Origin: Pseudomonas siliginis
GTDB taxonomy: Bacteria > Pseudomonadota > Gammaproteobacteria > Pseudomonadales > Pseudomonadaceae
Length of the DNA stretch: 64,000 nt
NCBI RefSeq assembly: GCF_019145195.1
Contig: NZ_JAHSTW010000005.1
Span: 124,001 to 188,000, forward strand
Direction of reading: 5' to 3'
The notes below the pieces were generated by a model, which did not search any database, was not told the origin of the DNA, and was given only the letters and a program-made list of their open reading frames with translations. Of this stretch, positions 1-9,222 are shown in pieces. Position numbers and translations under genes: made by a program. Each line of letters opens with the position of its first letter. Within the stretch, counting starts at the first letter, position 1.

Positions 1-2168
1 GCTATCTGGAAAGCCGCGCGCGTCTCTATCGCGACGACAACGGCGCGCCGCTGCGCATGGCCGGCACGTTGCTGGACATCACCGATCAGGTCGAGCGCGA
101 GCAGCGGCTGGTCGCCTCGGAAGAGAAATTCGCCACGCTGTTTCAGGTCAGCCCCGATCCGATCTGCGTCACGCGCCAGGAAACCGGGGAATTCATCGAA
201 ATCAATTCGAGCTTCAGCCAGACCTTTGGCTGGAGCGCCGCCGATGTGATTGGCCACACCGCCGAAGAAATCGGCCTGTGGGACGCCTCGGCAAAGAGCC
301 TGCAACGCATCGAACGGGTGATTCGCGAACAAGGCCTGAGCAACGTGGCCATTCTCGTCCAGCACAAGGACGGCCAGTCGCTGACCTGCGTGATTTCCAG
401 CCGGCAGATCAGCGTCGGCGATCAGCCGTGCATCGTCACCACCCTGCGCGACATCACCCAGCAACAGCGCTCGGAAGCGGCGCTGAAGGCCAGCGAAGAA
501 AAATTTGCCAAGGCGTTTCACTCCAGCCCCGACGCCATCACCATCACCGAACGCGACACCGGGCGTTATCTGGAGGTCAACGACGGCTTCTGTCGCCTCA
601 CCGGCTACCGCGCCGACGAAGTGGTGGGCAAAACCGTCTATCAGGTGGGGATCTGGGCCGAAGAGAAACAACGCTCGACCTTACTCGCCGAGTTGCAGAT
701 CAAGGGCCGCGTGCATCATCAGGAAATGCTCGGGCGCAACAAGCGCGGCGAGTTGCTCACGGTGGAAGTCTCGGTCGAGCCGATCACCCTCAATGAAACC
801 GCCTGCCTGCTGCTGACCGCGCGCGACGTCAGCCTGTTGAAGAACGCCGAAGCGCAGATTCGTCACCTGGCCTATCACGACCCGCTGACCAACCTGCCCA
901 ACCGCGCCCTGCTGATGGATCGCCTGAGTCAGCAGATCGCCCTGCTCAAGCGCCACAATCTGCGCGGCGCCTTGCTGTTTCTCGACCTCGACCACTTCAA
1001 GCACATCAACGATTCCCTCGGTCACCCGGTCGGCGACACCGTGCTGAAAATCATCACCGCGCGGCTCGAAGCCAGCGTGCGCATGGAAGACACGGTAGCG
1101 CGCCTCGGTGGCGATGAGTTTGTGGTGTTGCTCAGCGGCCTCGAAGGTTCGCGCAGTGAAGTCAGCGAGCAAGTGCGCGCGCTGGCCGACACCATTCGCG
1201 AATTGCTTTCGGAGCCGATGTTCCTCGATGGCCAGCGCCTGCAAGTGACGCCGAGCATTGGCGTGGCGCTGATTCCCGATCACGGCTCGACCCCGACCGA
1301 CCTGCTCAAACGCGCCGACATCGCCCTGTACCGGGCCAAGGATTCCGGGCGCAACACCACGCAGATGTATCACAACACCATGCAGAAAGCGGCCAGCGAA
1401 CGCCTGCGTATGGAGACCGACCTGCGCCTGGCGCTGTCGCGCGGCGAGTTCAACGTGCACTTTCAGCCACAGGTCGATGCCCGCGACAACCGCATCATCG
1501 GCGCCGAAGCCTTGGTGCGCTGGAACCATCCCGAACTGGGTGCGCAGTCGCCCACCGAGTTCATCAAGGTACTGGAAGATAGCGGCCTGATTCTCGAAGT
1601 CGGCACCTGGATCCTCGATGAAGCCTGCAACGCCTTCAAACAACTGATCGCGTTGAAACTGGTCGACCCGCTGAACTTCAGCTTGTGCGTGAACATCAGC
1701 CCGAGACAGTTCCGCCAGAACGATTTCGTCGAACGCATCGAACACAGCATGACCAGCCACGGCCTGCCCTGCTCGCTGCTGAAACTGGAAATCACCGAAG
1801 GCATCGTCATCCAGAATCTGGAAGACACCATCAGCAAAATGCGCCGCCTGAAAAAGCTCGGCGTGAGCTTCGCCATGGACGATTTCGGCACCGGTTATTC
1901 ATCGCTGACGTATTTGAAGAGGCTACCGGTAGACACCCTGAAGATCGACCAGTCGTTCATCCGCGATGCAACCACTGACTCCAATGTTGCCGAGATCATT
2001 CGCGCAATTGTCGCGATGGCCCGCAGCCTTGAGCTGGAGGTCATTGCCGAGGGCGTGGAGACGCCAGCGCAACTGGCGTTTTTGCAGGGTCTGGAATGCC
2101 ATTTGTATCAGGGCTATCTGCACAGCCGACCGGTGGGGTTGGAGGATCTGAAAAAACTGCTGCCCTGA
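1..2168 (+). CDS. PAS-PAS-GGDEF-EAL cyclic-di-GMP signalling protein (5' partial)
   Basis: The C-terminal ~720 residues of a cyclic-di-GMP enzyme. The frame is open to the window edge (from base 3) and the first ATG at 57 lies inside a PAS domain, so the true start is upstream. Visible in order: the end of one PAS domain, two complete PAS domains (S-box openings SEEKFATLF and SEEKFAKAF), a GGDEF domain and an EAL domain. The diguanylate cyclase site is intact (RLGGDEFVVLL) and an RxxD inhibitory site (RMED) lies five residues before it. The phosphodiesterase side keeps EALVRW, DDFGTGYSSL and AEGVET. Both activities therefore look possible, with PAS sensing setting the balance (inference). Any membrane or further sensory part lies outside the window. 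Confidence 0.93.
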   Translation, partial: YLESRARLYRDDNGAPLRMAGTLLDITDQVEREQRLVASEEKFATLFQVSPDPICVTRQETGEFIEINSSFSQTFGWSAADVIGHTAEEIGLWDASAKSLQRIERVIREQGLSNVAILVQHKDGQSLTCVISSRQISVGDQPCIVTTLRDITQQQRSEAALKASEEKFAKAFHSSPDAITITERDTGRYLEVNDGFCRLTGYRADEVVGKTVYQVGIWAEEKQRSTLLAELQIKGRVHHQEMLGRNKRGELLTVEVSVEPITLNETACLLLTARDVSLLKNAEAQIRHLAYHDPLTNLPNRALLMDRLSQQIALLKRHNLRGALLFLDLDHFKHINDSLGHPVGDTVLKIITARLEASVRMEDTVARLGGDEFVVLLSGLEGSRSEVSEQVRALADTIRELLSEPMFLDGQRLQVTPSIGVALIPDHGSTPTDLLKRADIALYRAKDSGRNTTQMYHNTMQKAASERLRMETDLRLALSRGEFNVHFQPQVDARDNRIIGAEALVRWNHPELGAQSPTEFIKVLEDSGLILEVGTWILDEACNAFKQLIALKLVDPLNFSLCVNISPRQFRQNDFVERIEHSMTSHGLPCSLLKLEITEGIVIQNLEDTISKMRRLKKLGVSFAMDDFGTGYSSLTYLKRLPVDTLKIDQSFIRDATTDSNVAEIIRAIVAMARSLELEVIAEGVETPAQLAFLQGLECHLYQGYLHSRPVGLEDLKKLLP

Positions 2169-2262
2169 ATCGGCGGTCGCACAGACTGGCAACAGAGCAA
2201 CAATTGCCACGCTTTGCCTCAGCCTGTAGGGTCGCGTTTTTTGCGCCGCTTCGAGATCAACC

Positions 2263-3954
2263 ATGCAGGATGCATCCCTTCCCCGCCCGGCCCTGCTGGG
2301 CATCGACCTTGGCACCACCAACAGCCTGATCGCCGTCTGGCGTGAAGGCCGCGCCGAACTGATCCGCAACGCCCTCGGCGATGTGCTGACACCGTCGGTG
2401 GTCAGCCTTGATGAAGACGACACGATTCTGGTCGGCAAAGCCGCCCGCGCCCGCCTGACCACGCACCCGGAACGCACTGCCGCCGCGTTCAAGCGCTTCA
2501 TGGGCAGCGACAGGCAAATCCAGCTCGGCTCTCGCCAGTTCAGCCCGGAAGAGTTGTCGGCGCTGGTACTTGGCTCACTCAAGCAAGACGCGGAAGCCTT
2601 TCTCGGCCAGGCGGTCACAGAAGCGGTCATTTCCGTACCGGCATATTTCAGTGACGAGCAGCGCAAGCGCACCTTGTTCGCCGCCGAACTGGCCGGGCTG
2701 TCCGTGACGCGCCTGATCAATGAGCCGACCGCTGCCGCCATGGCGTACGGCCTGCACGAACAGAAGTTCGAACGCACGCTGATATTCGATCTCGGCGGCG
2801 GCACGTTCGACGTCACCGTGCTCGAATACGCATTGCCGCTGATCGAAGTGCACGCCTCCACTGGCGACAACTTTCTTGGCGGCGAAGACTTCACCGCCGC
2901 CCTGTTGCAGGCCTGCCTGAAACACTGGCAACTCACCCCCTCAACGATCGATGCACAAGCCATGGCCAGCCTCGGTGATGCGCTCGAACAGCTGAAATGC
3001 AAACTCGGCGAAGGCGCGCAGCACTTGAGCTGGCGGTATGCCGAGCAGACATTCGAATGGGAACTGGATGAAGCCGCTGCGGTGAAAATCTGGGAGCCGT
3101 TGCTGGCCCGCTTGCGCGCGCCAATCGAACAGGCTCTGCGCGATGCCCGACTGAAACCGCGTGACCTCGACAGCCTGGTGCTGGTCGGTGGCGCCACGCG
3201 CATGCCGGCGGTACAGCAAATGGTTGCCACGTTGTTTGGACGCCTGCCTTATCGGCATCTTGATCCGGATACTATCGTGGCGCTGGGCGCAGCGACGCAG
3301 GCGGCATGCAAGGCGCGGGACGGTGCGGTTGAGGAATTGATTCTGACGGATGTCTGTCCGTATACGCTGGGGATTTCGACCAATCGTGGCGAAGGCGTCA
3401 GTGGCGCGTTCTCGCCGATCATCGAGCGTAACACGGTGATTCCAACGTCACGGGTGCAGCGTTACTCGACGACGTTTGCGCAACAGACTGAAATCCGTAT
3501 CGCGGTTTACCAAGGGGAACGCCCGTGGGTACGCGACAATATTTTCATCGATTCTTTCGACATCCAGTTCACCCCTAGTGAGCAGCTGCAGAGCCTCGAT
3601 GTGCGTTTCAGTTATGACATCAACGGCCTGCTGGAAGTAGACGTCACGCTTCTGGAAACCGGCGAACGTTACGGCCACAGCATCGACCGCAGCCCGACCG
3701 GACTGGATGAACAGGCGCGCAGAGACAGCCATGCCCGGCTCGCGACGCTCAAAGTCCACCCTCGCGACGCCCTGCCCAACCGCACCCTGCTCGCACGAGT
3801 GGAGCGAGCATGGATGCAAACTCTGGGCGACGAGCGTGCGCGTATTGCCGAGTGGATGGACACCTTCAACACCGTGCTTGCCGGCCAGCAAGCCAGCGAA
3901 ATCGCCAGCCACCGCTCAGCGCTGAATGATGCGCTGGATCAGATGCGTCTTTAA
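2263..3954 (+). CDS. hscC: HscC-type Hsp70 chaperone
   Basis: A 563-residue Hsp70 paralogue, shorter than DnaK (~640). The ATPase domain starts GIDLGTTNSL and contains VPAYFSDEQR, NEPTAAAMAYG, the phosphate loop FDLGGGTFDVTVL and LVGGATRMP. The substrate-binding half follows from about residue 370 and the helical lid is short, as in the HscC family. HscC proteins are specialised chaperones with their own J-domain partners. The next gene, convergent and overlapping by 4 bp at 3951-3954, is a J-like protein with a DUF1266 partner. This resembles the E. coli ybeU-djlC-hscC neighbourhood, so the three probably work together (inference). Confidence 0.9.
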   Translation: MQDASLPRPALLGIDLGTTNSLIAVWREGRAELIRNALGDVLTPSVVSLDEDDTILVGKAARARLTTHPERTAAAFKRFMGSDRQIQLGSRQFSPEELSALVLGSLKQDAEAFLGQAVTEAVISVPAYFSDEQRKRTLFAAELAGLSVTRLINEPTAAAMAYGLHEQKFERTLIFDLGGGTFDVTVLEYALPLIEVHASTGDNFLGGEDFTAALLQACLKHWQLTPSTIDAQAMASLGDALEQLKCKLGEGAQHLSWRYAEQTFEWELDEAAAVKIWEPLLARLRAPIEQALRDARLKPRDLDSLVLVGGATRMPAVQQMVATLFGRLPYRHLDPDTIVALGAATQAACKARDGAVEELILTDVCPYTLGISTNRGEGVSGAFSPIIERNTVIPTSRVQRYSTTFAQQTEIRIAVYQGERPWVRDNIFIDSFDIQFTPSEQLQSLDVRFSYDINGLLEVDVTLLETGERYGHSIDRSPTGLDEQARRDSHARLATLKVHPRDALPNRTLLARVERAWMQTLGDERARIAEWMDTFNTVLAGQQASEIASHRSALNDALDQMRL

Positions 3955-6641
3955 CCGTTCAGTTGCCGTAAAGCAGCCTGCAACCCGCCGGACAACATAT
4001 CTGCCCCACTGTCCGGCGGCACGCCATAGCGGTTAGGCAGTTTGTCTCCCGGAAAGCCGAACAAAACCAGCGGCAGGAATGGCAGAAACGGCGACAATCC
4101 AAGAAATATCAGCAGTGTCGGTATGCCCCGGCCCATATCGTGCAACCGCCGTAGAACTGCCGCGAACAACAGCAGCACGCCAAGCAAAAAGATGACCATC
4201 CCGCCAATCGTCGTGCCCGTTATCAGCCCGGCTATTGGGGTTACCACTACGCATCCCAGGACCTGAGCGATAAAAGCCTTGCGCCCCAGCCGTGATCCGA
4301 GGCGCCAGAAAGCTTTCGCTGGTACTGGCTGGACATCACTGTTGGCTAACAGCAACCGCTCCGACCACGACAGCAACGCGCACAGTGCCAAGCGCAAACC
4401 GACGCTGTTCTGCACGTCATCCTTACCCTGCTGCAGTTGCCGCAATACTCGCGTTTTCGGCACACCGGCAGCGCCGTAGCGAATCAAGCTTTTGAGCGCA
4501 TCCAGCGCCTCATAGGCCAATAGTTTGTCGACACCGAAATCCGTCAACACCTTGCGCGGTGGCCACACCGGTTCGCCCTTGATCAGACCGTCGCGAAAGC
4601 CTTCGAACCAGTCATCCTCGCAACTGAGCGCTTCAATCGACTGCAACAACGCCCGGTGCTGCTCGGCGCTCAGGCTTGGATCGTGGTAGAGCACGCCCCA
4701 GAACATCAACAAGCCCAGCAGGTCATCGCCGCACGCCGCACGGTCACTTTCGACGCAGGTGTAAAGCAGGGTATTGGCGGGCAGCCTGGCGCTGTCGAGA
4801 GCCTGCTCGACACTGAACAACTGTTGCACCAGCAAACCGTGCACAGGATCGTCACCCTGCAGCCAGCCGAGCAAACCGGCGCCATTGCCCTGCTCACGCA
4901 GCAAGCGCCGCAATAGCGGCTGCAGTCGGCTCAAAGGATGCGCAGGATTGAACGGCAAACGCTCCAGACACTGCGCATCAATCAATTGCAACCAGCGCTC
5001 GGGTTGTTCCAGCAATGCCAGCAAAAATACGGTTTGAGCGTGCCAATCCCAGATGGCCGCTCCCAAACCGATCGGCGGCAAACCTGTCGCGCGCCGACTC
5101 AACTGGAGCATGAGATCAAGCTCCGAGAGGTCATTGCCGTCTTTGACCGCACTCAGCTCGAACGCGTCGGCAATGCGTGCAAGCGCCGTGTCGCTATAGG
5201 GCCGCAAGCGCCGCAACCACAGACGACAAACCTTGTGCAGCGCACCTTCGGACAACGCGAGCGGCAATTGCGGTGAAAGTGTTTGCGAGTCAGTGAAAGC
5301 GCTCATGGCCTGCGCAACAGGCGCCTTGGCCAGCCAATGCAGATGTTGCCTGGCCTGATACTTCAGGCCGCTCAAAACCAGGCATTCCAGCGCGTCCACC
5401 GGCGGCGGTTCGTCGACAATCTGCTGCAACAAGGCCGAATCACCACGATGCAGCGCCCAAGCGTGCCGGTACAGACACAGCAAACGGCTGTCGTGGTTTT
5501 CGCCGATCAACTGCGCGAGCAATGGCAGCTCGTCGCCCGCCATGCGCCAATCAACAAAGCTCTGCGCCAGCGCATCAAGTTTGAGCCGTCCGACACCCAA
5601 CCAACGGGTCAACGTCTCGGGCCGTTGTGACGGACTGCCATACACCTGGCACTCAGCACCCAGTTCGTCCGGCCAAACGGCGCAGTCCTCCAGACGATCG
5701 AACGCCTGAATCAGCAACGGCAGAAAGGTCGGCTGACGCTTGGCACACAGCTCCAGCAAGCGACTCTCTGCCGCGGGATGGCGATGTTCGCTCCAGAGCC
5801 GAATCCAGTATGGAAACGCTTGATCGTCGTGCCCCAACAGACTGTACTGACACGCCAGCAGGTACAGCCAGTCGACGTTATCCGGCGCGGCATCGTGCTG
5901 TTCGGCACAGCATTGCAGGAACGTCGGCGCGCCCATCCCCGCTTGGGTGAACTGCACCAGCAACCGCTTGAGGTACGCGGCATCGTTGGGTAACGGCAAG
6001 CACGTGTGCCGACTGGCGAACTCGGCGAACTCGTGAAGAGGACGCTGAGTAAAGATGAAATCGAGGCTACGGGCATACCACAGCGACTCGGTCTGTGCCG
6101 GCTCTGACCAGGCGCTCATCAGATCCGTGTCGAACGGGTCGGGCGCCTTGATGCGCTGCAAAAAGCTTTCTACCGCTTGCGCATCGTCGAATGCCAGATC
6201 GAGCAATTGCTGGTCCCAGGCCATGCGTTGCGCCAACAGATTCGCACAACGGTAGGACAACGGACCGGCGCCGGACAGTCGGTGGTACAAGCCCCAGTTG
6301 AGGTCATCGAAAACCTCCAGTGACAACTCATCCAGCGTCCGGACGAATGCCTGCCACGCCCCGTGATTGAAGCGTCGCGCGGGATCATCCAGCAGCGCAC
6401 AGAAATCCAGGAAAGCTTGAGGCGCCCGAACGACATTGGCTTGTGCAGCGTCGATCTCGTCTTCAGCCTCTGCCTCCTCTTCACGGGCCAGACGCAGGGC
6501 ACTCTCGTAGGCCATGCGTAGCGCTTGAAAACCTTCCGGATCGGTTTCCGGATGATGCGCCGGCAAACGGGCGCGATAGGCGCTGCGAATCAGGGTTTCG
6601 TCAGTAGTCGGCTCAATGCCCAGTCGAATCCAGCAACTCAT
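3951..6641 (-). CDS. J-like domain protein with C-terminal DUF805 membrane domain
   Basis: An 896-residue protein. The first ~50 residues resemble a J domain (SAYRARLPAHHPETDPEGF), the family that stimulates Hsp70 ATPase, but the HPD tripeptide reads HPE. A long soluble helical middle of about 650 residues with repeat-like Leu-rich helices follows. The last ~110 residues form a DUF805-type membrane domain: hydrophobic segments around VFLLGVLLLFAAVLRRLHDM and LLIFLGLSPFLPFLPLVLF, with the RRLHDMG and LPNRYG signatures. The start overlaps the stop of the upstream DUF1266 gene by 4 bp, indicating translational coupling. Its 3' end overlaps hscC. Probable role: membrane-anchored co-chaperone of HscC (inference from family and context). 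Confidence 0.8.
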   Translation of the reverse strand: MSCWIRLGIEPTTDETLIRSAYRARLPAHHPETDPEGFQALRMAYESALRLAREEEAEAEDEIDAAQANVVRAPQAFLDFCALLDDPARRFNHGAWQAFVRTLDELSLEVFDDLNWGLYHRLSGAGPLSYRCANLLAQRMAWDQQLLDLAFDDAQAVESFLQRIKAPDPFDTDLMSAWSEPAQTESLWYARSLDFIFTQRPLHEFAEFASRHTCLPLPNDAAYLKRLLVQFTQAGMGAPTFLQCCAEQHDAAPDNVDWLYLLACQYSLLGHDDQAFPYWIRLWSEHRHPAAESRLLELCAKRQPTFLPLLIQAFDRLEDCAVWPDELGAECQVYGSPSQRPETLTRWLGVGRLKLDALAQSFVDWRMAGDELPLLAQLIGENHDSRLLCLYRHAWALHRGDSALLQQIVDEPPPVDALECLVLSGLKYQARQHLHWLAKAPVAQAMSAFTDSQTLSPQLPLALSEGALHKVCRLWLRRLRPYSDTALARIADAFELSAVKDGNDLSELDLMLQLSRRATGLPPIGLGAAIWDWHAQTVFLLALLEQPERWLQLIDAQCLERLPFNPAHPLSRLQPLLRRLLREQGNGAGLLGWLQGDDPVHGLLVQQLFSVEQALDSARLPANTLLYTCVESDRAACGDDLLGLLMFWGVLYHDPSLSAEQHRALLQSIEALSCEDDWFEGFRDGLIKGEPVWPPRKVLTDFGVDKLLAYEALDALKSLIRYGAAGVPKTRVLRQLQQGKDDVQNSVGLRLALCALLSWSERLLLANSDVQPVPAKAFWRLGSRLGRKAFIAQVLGCVVVTPIAGLITGTTIGGMVIFLLGVLLLFAAVLRRLHDMGRGIPTLLIFLGLSPFLPFLPLVLFGFPGDKLPNRYGVPPDSGADMLSGGLQAALRQLNG

Positions 6642-7333
6642 GACCAGTCGAACTCCCCAAGCGATGCCGGACGAGACGGCGGATCAATGTCCATGTGCCA
6701 AGGCAGATCAGCGAGAAAGTGTGGAATGTTTTGCGCAAGGCCTCGGGCAATCCTGGTGTTGAAAGCGCTGGTGCCCTCACGACTCATCTCGACCGCCAGT
6801 TCATCATCGCTTTTGCTCATGCAGCACCAAAAGGTTCGTCCCACCAGAAAGCCGTTGAAATAAGCCATCCAACTGCCGTAATGAAACTGCGCCCGCAACG
6901 CCAGACGACTGTGCAACCAGTTGCTCTCGGCCAGATCGATCCATTGATTACGCACGGCGCAGCGCAACAGAAAGCCCATCCGGCCGTAATCCCAGGACAA
7001 GATGCCGCCGGGACCACAGCTGCCGAAGGTACGGCTGGCAAATTCATGCAGGACGCGCTCGCGCGGGCTCAGATCATTGAGCAACGACTGCCATTCACTC
7101 GGCAGGCATCGCTGCCACGCCAGATAGGCCCCGCTAAGATGCTTGGCATGGCCGTCGTCGGTCATCCATCCGAGCATGTCGAACAACTGTTGCCGATCAT
7201 CGATACCCCAACTTTCCTTGAGGTTGATGTAACGATCGTTGCAGAACGCCGGGTCGTCATACCCGGCGCCGGTGTTGAGCGCGGCCATTGGTGCGGACAA
7301 CGCGCACAGCCAGCGCTGTTGAATCTCGTCCAT
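6638..7333 (-). CDS. DUF1266 domain protein
   Basis: A 231-residue soluble protein of unknown function. Trp-rich segments (NLKESWGIDDRQQLFDML, AYLAWQRCL, ILSWDYGRMGFLLR, YGSWMAYFNGFLVGR) match the DUF1266 pattern found in E. coli YbeU and YbeR, which also lie beside hscC and J-protein genes. No signal peptide or membrane segment is visible. It is the first gene of a two-gene unit with the J-like protein (ATGA-type 4 bp overlap). No biochemical role can be assigned; context suggests a part in the HscC chaperone set. Confidence 0.75.
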   Translation of the reverse strand: MDEIQQRWLCALSAPMAALNTGAGYDDPAFCNDRYINLKESWGIDDRQQLFDMLGWMTDDGHAKHLSGAYLAWQRCLPSEWQSLLNDLSPRERVLHEFASRTFGSCGPGGILSWDYGRMGFLLRCAVRNQWIDLAESNWLHSRLALRAQFHYGSWMAYFNGFLVGRTFWCCMSKSDDELAVEMSREGTSAFNTRIARGLAQNIPHFLADLPWHMDIDPPSRPASLGEFDWS

Positions 7334-7443
7334 GAAAAAAGGCTCCAGGCCGACCGCTGGGAAATGGGGGTCGGCAAAACTGCGCAGATTGTAAAGAGCC
7401 CCGACAACAGCGGCAAACCCTGCATCGCTTTGACTGCGCGCAC

Positions 7444-7475
7444 AAAAAAGGCCCCGACGTATCGGGGCCTTTCGT
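7444..7475 (-). terminator. Rho-independent terminator downstream of ibpA
   Basis: GGCCCCGA at 7450-7457 pairs with TCGGGGCC at 7462-7469 around a 4-base loop. On the minus strand the stem is followed by six T. It separates ibpA from the DUF1266/J-like operon on the same strand. Confidence 0.85.
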
Positions 7476-7521
7476 TCAGCGGCTTATCGCCGGTTCGGGC
7501 GATTGTGTGTCAGCACATGAA

Positions 7522-7968
7522 TCAATGCTGCAACGCCGGCTGCTGCGCTCCATTGATCGGGATGCGCTTGGCTTTCGCTTCTTCCGGGATCACACGGAGC
7601 AGGTCGATGCTCAGCAGGCCGTTGCGCAGCGCAGCGTCCTTGATCTCGATGTGATCGGCCAGACGGAACGACAGCTTGAAGGCTCGCTGGGCGATGCCTT
7701 GATGCAAGAACGTGACGCTTTCGTCAGTGTCACGCTTGCCGCCACTGATGGTCAGCACACCCTTCTCGACTTGCAGGTCCAGGTCTTCTTCCTGGAAACC
7801 GGCGGCCGCAACGACGATACGGTATTGGTCATCACCGTGTTTTTCGACGTTGTAAGGTGGGTAGCTGCTGCCTGGCTCGTTGCGCAGGGCGGTTTCGAAC
7901 AGGTCGTTGAAACGGTCGAAACCTACCGAGGAACGGAACAGTGGTGCGAGAGAAAATGCAGTACTCAT
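7522..7968 (-). CDS. ibpA: IbpA-type small heat-shock protein (Hsp20)
   Basis: A 148-residue alpha-crystallin-type chaperone that holds unfolding proteins for DnaK/ClpB refolding. The N-terminal region has the IbpA-like FDRFNDLFETAL. The alpha-crystallin domain spans about residues 35-130 (YPPYNVEKHGDDQYRIVVA, LHQGIAQRAFKLSFRLADHI, ALRNGLLSIDL). The C-terminal tail carries the RIPI motif (I-x-I type) used for oligomer contacts. The gene stands alone between its own heat-shock promoter and a strong terminator. Expression appears controlled twice: transcription by a sigma-32 promoter and translation by a ROSE-like thermometer in the leader. Confidence 0.95.
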   Translation of the reverse strand: MSTAFSLAPLFRSSVGFDRFNDLFETALRNEPGSSYPPYNVEKHGDDQYRIVVAAAGFQEEDLDLQVEKGVLTISGGKRDTDESVTFLHQGIAQRAFKLSFRLADHIEIKDAALRNGLLSIDLLRVIPEEAKAKRIPINGAQQPALQH

Positions 7969-8034
7969 GATTCAAATCTCCTGAAAACAATCAGCAAGGT
8001 TTTGTGTCTCCGCGACCCGAATTCGGCATCGCGT
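7969..8034 (-). promoter_or_regulatory. ROSE-like RNA thermometer in the ibpA 5'UTR
   Basis: Read on the minus strand, the leader has a 5' hairpin (CGCGA..CCGAATTCGG..TCGCG, 8012-8034). A second helix follows in which CTTGCTGA (7991-7998) faces TCAGGAG (7978-7984), the ribosome-binding site. Pairing leaves the G of TTGCT unpaired, which is the hallmark of the ROSE motif. Known from family: Pseudomonas ibpA leaders carry ROSE thermometers that melt on heat shock. Confidence 0.8.
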
Positions 8035-8040
8035 AACCCT

Positions 8041-8069
8041 TAGATAGGGACCGCTGTTTTGATTTCAAG
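8041..8069 (-). promoter_or_regulatory. Sigma-32 (RpoH) promoter of ibpA
   Basis: On the minus strand, CTTGAAA (8063-8069) is followed 13 bases later by CCCTATCTA (8041-8049). This is close to the heat-shock consensus CTTGAAA / CCCCATnTA. Transcription would begin near 8034, giving the ~66-nt thermometer leader. Confidence 0.8.
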
Positions 8070-8087
8070 AGAATATTTTGAGATTTT

Positions 8088-9047
8088 TTATGCGGCTTCG
8101 ACGAGCGGCAATCCGAGCAGACGCGAGACTTGATCCGGCTCGGTTTCACGGCGCAGAACGGTGAAAAGCTCGGCGGCTTCCGGGTAGTTGCGCGTCAGCA
8201 TGGCCAGCCATTGCTTGAGGCGACCGGGCGATTGGCGCGCGGTCATCTGCGCCTTGGCCTGCAGCCAGAAGTCCTGAATCAGCGGCATCAGCTCGGCCCA
8301 GGTCATCTCGACGACCTCTTCACCAGCGCGAGCGGCGGCGATCTGCCGGGCAAGATCCGGGCGGGAGACCAGCCCCCGACCGAGCATGATGTCTTCGACA
8401 CCACTGATTTCGCGACAACGGCGCCAGTCTTCGACGCTCCAGATATCGCCGTTGGCGAACACCGGCACCTTGACCACATCCTGCACACGCGGGATCCACT
8501 CCCAATGCGCCGGCGGTTTGTAGCCGTCCATTTTCGTCCGCGCATGTACGACGATGTGCTCTGCCCCGCCTTCGGCCAGTGCCGTGGCGCAGACCAGCGA
8601 GCCGTCAGGACTGTCGAAACCCAGGCGCATTTTCGCGGTGACCGGGATGTGCGCCGGTACGGCGCGACGGACATGCTCGACGATCTGATTGAGCAGCTCC
8701 GGCTCCTTCAGCAGCACGGCGCCGCCGCGGGATTTGTTGACGGTCTTGGCCGGGCAGCCGAAGTTGAGGTCGATCACTTCAGAACCGAGTTCGCAGGCCA
8801 GCGCAGCGTTTTCCGCCAGGCACACCGGATCGGAACCGAGCAACTGCACGCGCAGCGGCACACCGGACGCGGTGCGAGCACCGTTGAGCAGCTCGGGGCC
8901 GAACTTGTGAAAGTACGCCGGAGTGAGCAACTGGTCATTGACCCGAATGAATTCGGTCACGCACCAGTCGATGCCGCCGACGCGGGTCAGCACGTCGCGC
9001 AGGATGTCGTCGACCAACCCCTCCATGGGCGCCAGAGCAATTTGCAT
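8088..9047 (-). CDS. dusC: tRNA-dihydrouridine(16) synthase DusC
   Basis: A 319-residue FMN-dependent enzyme that reduces uridine 16 in the tRNA D-loop. It opens [20 protein letters not shown], typical of the DusC branch. It contains the catalytic-cysteine segment [21 protein letters not shown], the FMN/phosphate region TAKMRLGF and VHARTK, and NGDIWS near residue 195. Length is normal. It stands alone, with the ibpA promoter downstream and a REPIN upstream. The start at 9047 gives the standard N-terminus for the family. Confidence 0.93.
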   Translation of the reverse strand: MQIALAPMEGLVDDILRDVLTRVGGIDWCVTEFIRVNDQLLTPAYFHKFGPELLNGARTASGVPLRVQLLGSDPVCLAENAALACELGSEVIDLNFGCPAKTVNKSRGGAVLLKEPELLNQIVEHVRRAVPAHIPVTAKMRLGFDSPDGSLVCATALAEGGAEHIVVHARTKMDGYKPPAHWEWIPRVQDVVKVPVFANGDIWSVEDWRRCREISGVEDIMLGRGLVSRPDLARQIAAARAGEEVVEMTWAELMPLIQDFWLQAKAQMTARQSPGRLKQWLAMLTRNYPEAAELFTVLRRETEPDQVSRLLGLPLVEAA

Positions 9048-9123
9048 GGGGAAACACTACTTGAAGAAAAAACGTGCAGCAGTTTACTGGATATCGCACA
9101 AATCCGCAGAACAACACATATCT

Positions 9124-9214
9124 CTGTGGGAGCGAGCCTGCTCGCGAAGGCGGTCTGTCAGTTGACGCATGCGTAACTGACCCGATGCTTTCGCGAGCAG
9201 GCTCGCTCCCACAG
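9124..9214. repeat. REPIN (REP doublet), 91 bp
   Basis: A REP sequence (GTGGGAGCGAGCCTGCTCGC core) and its inverted partner flank a ~40 bp variable centre. Two other doublets in the window (17336-17426, 24056-24146) have exactly the same length and orientation. It lies between the ends of dusC and the thioesterase unit. Confidence 0.92.
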
Positions 9215-9222
9215 GGTGAGAT

